A DNA stretch of 5,313 bases from Zetaproteobacteria bacterium (lineage in GTDB: Bacteria > Pseudomonadota > Zetaproteobacteria > Mariprofundales > Mariprofundaceae): assembly GCA_021545625.1 (NCBI GenBank), contig JAJRVH010000247.1, positions 1 to 5,313 on the forward strand. Direction: 5' to 3'. The stretch's first letter is position 1. The number at the start of each line of letters is the position of its first letter. A model generated the notes under the pieces. That model was not told the DNA's origin. It saw only the letters and a list, made by a program, of their open reading frames with translations, and did not search any database. This document shows, one piece after another, positions 1-5,313 of the stretch. The translations under genes were made by a program, and so were the position numbers.

Positions 1-1275
1 GACGAGGATTTCGGCATCAAGTACAATATCGGCAACGGCGGTCCGGCCCCCGAATCGGTGACCGAGGCGATATATGCGCGTACCCGGCAGCTGGACGGTT
101 ATTGCATTGCCGGGGCCGGCGACGTCGATCTGGACAGCCTTGGCGCGCGGCAGCTCGGCGACATGCAGGTCGAGGTGATCGACCCGGTGGCCGATTATGC
201 CGGACTGATGCAGTCGCTGTTCGATTTCGACGCCATCCGGGCGATGCTGTCGGGCGGCTTCACGATGGCCTTTGATGCGATGCATGCGGTGACCGGTCCT
301 TATGCGAAGGCGATCCTTGAAGACATGCTCGGTGCGCCTGCCGGCACGGTGATGAATGGCGAGCCGCTGGAAGATTTCGGCGGCGGTCACCCGGATCCGA
401 ATCTGACCTATGCCCATGATCTGGTCGGGCGCATGTACGGCGACGATGCGCCGGACTTTGGTGCCGCCTCCGACGGCGACGGCGACCGCAACATGATTCT
501 TGGCCGGCGATTTTTCGTGACGCCCAGCGATTCGCTGGCCGTGATTGCGGCCAATGCCACTACTACGCCCGGCTACAGCCGCGGCCTGGCCGGCATTGCC
601 CGCTCGATGCCGACCTCCGCCGCCGCCGATCGCGTGGCCGAGGCGCTGGGCATCGACTGCTATGAAACGCCGACCGGCTGGAAGTTTTTCGGCAATCTGA
701 TGGATGCCGGGCGGGTGACGCTGTGCGGCGAGGAATCGTTCGGCACGGGGTCCGATCATGTGCGCGAGAAGGACGGACTGTGGGCCGTGCTGTTCTGGCT
801 GAATATTCTGGCCGCCAGAAAGCAGGGCGTGGAGGAAATTGTGCGCGAGCACTGGCGGCGTTTCGGGCGCAATTTCTATTCGCGCCATGACTACGAAGGC
901 GTGGATGCCGATGCCGCGGCCCGAGTGCTGCAGAATGTTCGCGACCAGTTCGCAAGCCTGCCCGGGCAGACGCTTGCCGGGCGCAGCGTGCAGCTGTGCG
1001 ATGATTTCGCCTATACCGATCCGGTGGACGGCAGCATCAGCACGGGGCAGGGCGTGCGTATCCTGTTCGGGGATGGCTCGCGCATCATCTTCCGCCTGTC
1101 GGGCACGGGCACGAGCGGCGCGACGGTGCGGCTGTATCTGGAGTCCTACGAACCGGATGCCGCCAGGCACGGGCAGGATGCCCAGCAGGCGCTGGCGGAG
1201 CTGATCGCGGCGGCGGACGAGATCTCGCAGCTGAAGCGACTGACCGGGCGCGATGCGCCGACCGTGATTACATGA
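1..1275 (+). CDS. pgm: Phosphoglucomutase, PGM1-type (alpha-D-glucose phosphate-specific), 5'-truncated by the window edge
   Basis: This enzyme interconverts glucose-1-phosphate and glucose-6-phosphate in the cytoplasm (EC 5.4.2.2) through a phosphoserine intermediate. The frame is open from base 1, so the GTG at 58 is an internal Val codon and not a start; 424 residues are visible. Counting from base 1, the Mg-binding loop DGDGDR is at residues 158-163 (D158, D160, D162). The sugar-recognition loop GEESFG is at 243-248, and the C-terminal phosphate-binding loop RLSGTGTSGATVR is at 365-377. The protein ends in APTVIT, like animal PGM1, which is about 560 residues long, so roughly the first 135 residues are missing, including the catalytic phosphoserine. 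The family is the PGM1-like branch of the alpha-D-phosphohexomutases, not the PgcA or ManB/AlgC branches. All visible active-site loops are intact. glgB starts 27 nt downstream, which supports a role in feeding glucose-1-phosphate to glycogen synthesis. Confidence 0.96.
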   Translation, partial: DEDFGIKYNIGNGGPAPESVTEAIYARTRQLDGYCIAGAGDVDLDSLGARQLGDMQVEVIDPVADYAGLMQSLFDFDAIRAMLSGGFTMAFDAMHAVTGPYAKAILEDMLGAPAGTVMNGEPLEDFGGGHPDPNLTYAHDLVGRMYGDDAPDFGAASDGDGDRNMILGRRFFVTPSDSLAVIAANATTTPGYSRGLAGIARSMPTSAAADRVAEALGIDCYETPTGWKFFGNLMDAGRVTLCGEESFGTGSDHVREKDGLWAVLFWLNILAARKQGVEEIVREHWRRFGRNFYSRHDYEGVDADAAARVLQNVRDQFASLPGQTLAGRSVQLCDDFAYTDPVDGSISTGQGVRILFGDGSRIIFRLSGTGTSGATVRLYLESYEPDAARHGQDAQQALAELIAAADEISQLKRLTGRDAPTVIT

Positions 1276-1291
1276 TGCCACGATCCATGAT

Positions 1292-1296
1292 GAGGA
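1292..1296 (+). promoter_or_regulatory. Ribosome binding site of glgB
   Basis: GAGGA ends 6 nt before the ATG at 1303. An in-frame TGA at 1291-1293 rules out any in-frame start further upstream in the gap. The site and the stop together fix the glgB start. Confidence 0.75.
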
Positions 1297-1302
1297 ACTG
1301 CC

Positions 1303-3492
1303 ATGAGCGCTGACCATCCACTTTCCAACGAGGCGAGGGCCATTCTCGAGGCCCGCAGCCATGATCCGTTCGCATGGCTGGGCCGCCACCCGTCCGGCGG
1401 CGGCGTGGTCGTGCGCGCGTTCAAGCCGCGGGCCGAACATATGTGGCTGCTGCCGGCGGACGGCGAGGCGATCGCGATGCCGCGCATCGAAGGCACGGAC
1501 TTTTTCGAGGTGGCCTGGCCGGATGGCGATTTCGAACGGCCCTATCGCCTGCGTATCGAGAATCGCGAAGGGCATGTCTGGGACGAGGAGGACGTCTATC
1601 GTTTCGGACCGATGCTGGGCGATGTCGATCTGCACCTGATCGGCGAGGGCAACCATTACGAGAAATACCGGATCATGGGCGCGCATGTGCGCGAACACGA
1701 GGGCGTTGCAGGCGTCGGTTTTGCGGTCTGGGCGCCGGCCGCCGAGCGCGTCAGCGTGATCGGCAATTTCAACCACTGGGACGGGCGCGAACACCCGATG
1801 CGCGTGCGCGGCTCTTCCGGCGTCTGGGAACTGTTCATCCCCGGCCTGTGCGAGGGCGAGGTGTACAAGTTCGAGATTCGCGGGCAGGGCGGCGGCGTGT
1901 TCGAGAAAACCGACCCCTATGCGCAGCAGATGGAGCTGCGGCCGGCCACGGCCAGCGTGGTGCATGATCCGAAGAAATACCGCTGGAACGATGCAGCCTG
2001 GATCAAGGCGCGCCCGGACACGCAGGGGCTGGACCGGCCGATGAGTATCTACGAGGTGCACCTCGGTTCATGGCGTCGCGGCGGTGACGGCTCCGAATAT
2101 CTGGGTTATCGCGAACTGGCCCACCAGCTGGTCGAGTATTGCCAGTGGATGGGCTATACGCATATCGAACTGTTGCCGATCACCGAACATCCGTTCGACG
2201 GTTCCTGGGGTTATCAGACGGTCGGCTATTTTGCGCCGACCAGCCGCTTCGGGTCGCCGGACGATTTCCGCTATTTCGTCGATTATTGCCATCAGCACGG
2301 GATCGGTGTGTTTCTCGACTGGGTGCCGGCGCATTTCCCGAAGGATGCGCACGGGCTGGCCCGTTTCGACGGCACGGCCCTGTACGAGCACGAGGATCCG
2401 CGTCTGGGCGAGCACAAGGACTGGGGCACCTATATCTTCAACTTTGGCCGCAACGAGGTGCGCAACTTCCTGATCGCCTCGGCCCTGTTCTGGCTGGATG
2501 AATACCATCTCGACGGCCTGCGCGTCGATGCGGTGGCATCGATGCTGTATCTCGACTATTCGCGCGAACCGGGTGAATGGGTGCCCAACAGGTTCGGCGG
2601 TCGCGAGAATCTGGAAGCGGTCGAATTCCTGAAGCAGTTCAATTGTCTGGTGCATGAGCGCTTCCCCGGTGCCGTGACCATGGCCGAGGAATCGACTTCG
2701 TGGCCCATGGTCAGCCGCCCGACCTGGCTCGGAGGGCTCGGCTTCACGATGAAATGGAACATGGGATGGATGAACGACACGCTGTCCTATTTCGAGCATG
2801 AACCGGTGCACCGGGCCTATCATCATCACGAGCTGACGTTCTCGATGGTCTATGCGTTCACCGAGAACTTCATCCTGCCATTCTCGCACGACGAGGTCGT
2901 GCATGGCAAGGGGTCGATGCCACAGAAGATGCCGGGCGACGACTGGCAGAAGTTCGCCAACCTGCGCCTGCTCTACGCCTATATGTACACCCATCCCGGC
3001 AAGAAGCTGCAGTTCAACGGCATCGAGTTCGGTCAGTGGCCGGAATGGAATCACGATGCGTCGCTGTCATGGGATCAGGCCCGTTTCATGCCGCACCGGG
3101 GGCTGCAGCTGATGATGCGCGATATGAACCATCTCTATCGCGATGTGCCGGCGCTGCATGAGGTGGATTTCGATGCGGCCGGTTTCCAGTGGATCGACTG
3201 CAACGATGCCGGCCAGTCGACGCTGAGCTATATCCGCCGGGATAAAAACGGCGGCGAGGTGATCGTCGTGCTGAACATGACGCCGGTGCCGCGCGCCGAT
3301 TACCGTCTCGGCGTGCCGAGGGCCGGGCATTATCGCGAAATCATGAATACCGACGCAGAGCTGTACGGCGGCGGCAATATCGGCAATGCGGGAGGCGTGA
3401 CGGCCGATGAGCAGCCGTGCATGGAGCAGCCATATTCGATCCGCATCACGCTGCCGCCGCTGTCCTGCCTGATTTTCAGGCCGGAGGGCTGA
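1303..3492 (+). CDS. glgB: 1,4-alpha-glucan (glycogen) branching enzyme GlgB
   Basis: GlgB cuts an alpha-1,4-glucan chain and re-attaches the piece through an alpha-1,6 bond (EC 2.4.1.18), making the branch points of glycogen in the cytoplasm. The protein has 729 residues and E. coli GlgB has 728. An N-terminal domain (about 10-110) is followed by a CBM48 carbohydrate-binding module (about 134-220, with WAPAAERVSVIGNFNHWDG). The GH13 TIM barrel starts near MSIYEVHLGSWRR at 247, and an all-beta C-terminal domain runs from about 620 to the end. GH13 residues are all present: D339 and H344 in DWVPAHFP, R407 and nucleophile D409 in GLRVDAV, acid/base E462 in MAEEST, and H529-D530 in FSHDEVVHGKGSM. 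Y304 in GYQTVGYF matches the functionally important Y300 of E. coli. These catalytic positions keep a constant +4 offset from E. coli numbering. The presence of both N-terminal domains marks the enterobacterial-type long form. It is probably co-transcribed with pgm. Confidence 0.98.
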   Translation: MSADHPLSNEARAILEARSHDPFAWLGRHPSGGGVVVRAFKPRAEHMWLLPADGEAIAMPRIEGTDFFEVAWPDGDFERPYRLRIENREGHVWDEEDVYRFGPMLGDVDLHLIGEGNHYEKYRIMGAHVREHEGVAGVGFAVWAPAAERVSVIGNFNHWDGREHPMRVRGSSGVWELFIPGLCEGEVYKFEIRGQGGGVFEKTDPYAQQMELRPATASVVHDPKKYRWNDAAWIKARPDTQGLDRPMSIYEVHLGSWRRGGDGSEYLGYRELAHQLVEYCQWMGYTHIELLPITEHPFDGSWGYQTVGYFAPTSRFGSPDDFRYFVDYCHQHGIGVFLDWVPAHFPKDAHGLARFDGTALYEHEDPRLGEHKDWGTYIFNFGRNEVRNFLIASALFWLDEYHLDGLRVDAVASMLYLDYSREPGEWVPNRFGGRENLEAVEFLKQFNCLVHERFPGAVTMAEESTSWPMVSRPTWLGGLGFTMKWNMGWMNDTLSYFEHEPVHRAYHHHELTFSMVYAFTENFILPFSHDEVVHGKGSMPQKMPGDDWQKFANLRLLYAYMYTHPGKKLQFNGIEFGQWPEWNHDASLSWDQARFMPHRGLQLMMRDMNHLYRDVPALHEVDFDAAGFQWIDCNDAGQSTLSYIRRDKNGGEVIVVLNMTPVPRADYRLGVPRAGHYREIMNTDAELYGGGNIGNAGGVTADEQPCMEQPYSIRITLPPLSCLIFRPEG

Positions 3493-3626
3493 AGCTTGCC
3501 GCTTTTCCCGCGCCTTCGGCTGCGCTAGAGTTGGCCCGATGACGGGTGAGTCGTGCGCTTGCCCGTTTTCTGTGTCTGGAAGGCGGCGTTCGCCAAGTCG
3601 TCTTTCCCCAAGGAGTTGCCTGCCCT
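3493..3626 (+). other. glgB-carB intergenic region (134 nt), possible carB leader
   Basis: This is the only sizeable non-coding gap in the window. I see no consensus -35/-10 pair; TAGAGT at 3526-3531 resembles a -10 box but has no good -35 at the usual distance. There are short inverted repeats: AAGC/GCTT (3492-3495 with 3501-3504, followed by TTCCC), a bulged 6-bp stem at 3509-3524, and GGCG/CGCC (3582-3585 with 3591-3594). None has the strong stem plus U-run of an intrinsic terminator. carB could therefore be read from glgB transcripts, from its own promoter here, or from both; the sequence does not decide. Confidence 0.4.
3610..3615 (+). promoter_or_regulatory. Ribosome binding site of carB
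   Basis: AAGGAG is a strong Shine-Dalgarno match, with an 11-nt spacer to the ATG at 3627, slightly longer than typical. The nearest in-frame stop upstream is the TGA at 3540-3542, and no in-frame ATG lies between it and 3627. The site and the family-typical MPRR N-terminus favour 3627 over the GTG at 3546. Confidence 0.75.

Positions 3627-5313
<1,687 letters not shown>

Noticed and set aside
58..60. GTG as the start codon of phosphoglucomutase
   Set aside because: The same frame is open to base 1 and the upstream codons encode DEDFGIKYNIGNGGPAPE, which is conserved PGM1 family sequence, so the gene starts outside the window.
1374..1967. A 197-codon + strand frame inside glgB, out of register with it
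   Set aside because: It is extremely Arg/Ala/Gly-rich, matches no fold and overlaps the well-supported CBM48 region of GlgB.
2068..3054. A 328-codon open frame on the minus strand opposite the GlgB catalytic domain
   Set aside because: It lies wholly opposite conserved GH13 motifs and shows no family resemblance. It is a by-product of GC-rich codon use in glgB.
3491..3510. Possible intrinsic terminator just after glgB (AAGC/GCTT stem followed by TTCCC)
   Set aside because: The stem is only 4-5 bp and the T residues are partly used in the stem, so it falls short of a real terminator.
3578..3607. Possible hairpin hiding the carB ribosome binding site (GGAA-GGCG pairing with CGCC and TTCC)
   Set aside because: The pairing needs a 9-nt bulge and does not include AAGGAG itself. 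Without conservation data it is not distinguishable from chance.

Overview
The window is a GC-rich chromosomal stretch with three head-to-tail genes on the + strand and almost no non-coding space. In order they are the 3' three quarters of a PGM1-type phosphoglucomutase gene (pgm), a complete glycogen branching enzyme gene (glgB), and the 5' half of the carbamoyl-phosphate synthase large-subunit gene (carB). The first and last genes are cut by the window edges.

The organism is most likely a proteobacterium. The first half of the CarB protein lines up with E. coli CarB from the initiator Met without a gap through the whole ATP-grasp domain. GlgB also has the same domain plan and length as the E. 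coli enzyme (729 against 728 residues). The class cannot be fixed from this sequence alone. GC-rich third positions are seen in all three genes, and nothing suggests recent horizontal transfer: there is no insertion sequence, tRNA, integrase, CRISPR array or composition break.

Layout: pgm (1-1275) and glgB (1303-3492) are 27 nt apart and probably co-transcribed. They form a carbon-storage unit: phosphoglucomutase interconverts glucose-6-phosphate and glucose-1-phosphate, the precursor of ADP-glucose, and GlgB adds the alpha-1,6 branches to the growing glucan. The synthase and pyrophosphorylase genes (glgA, glgC) are not in the window and may lie upstream. A 134-nt gap (3493-3626) follows, with no convincing terminator or consensus promoter. 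Then carB starts at 3627 and runs off the right edge. CarB belongs to arginine and pyrimidine synthesis and has no direct pathway link to glycogen. Its partner gene carA is not immediately upstream, as it would be in the E. coli carAB arrangement.

I found no sign of an undescribed system. The findings are modest: the separation of carB from carA, a possible short upstream reading frame overlapping the carB start, and a repeated CATGATG motif with a tiny overlapping frame at the pgm-glgB junction.
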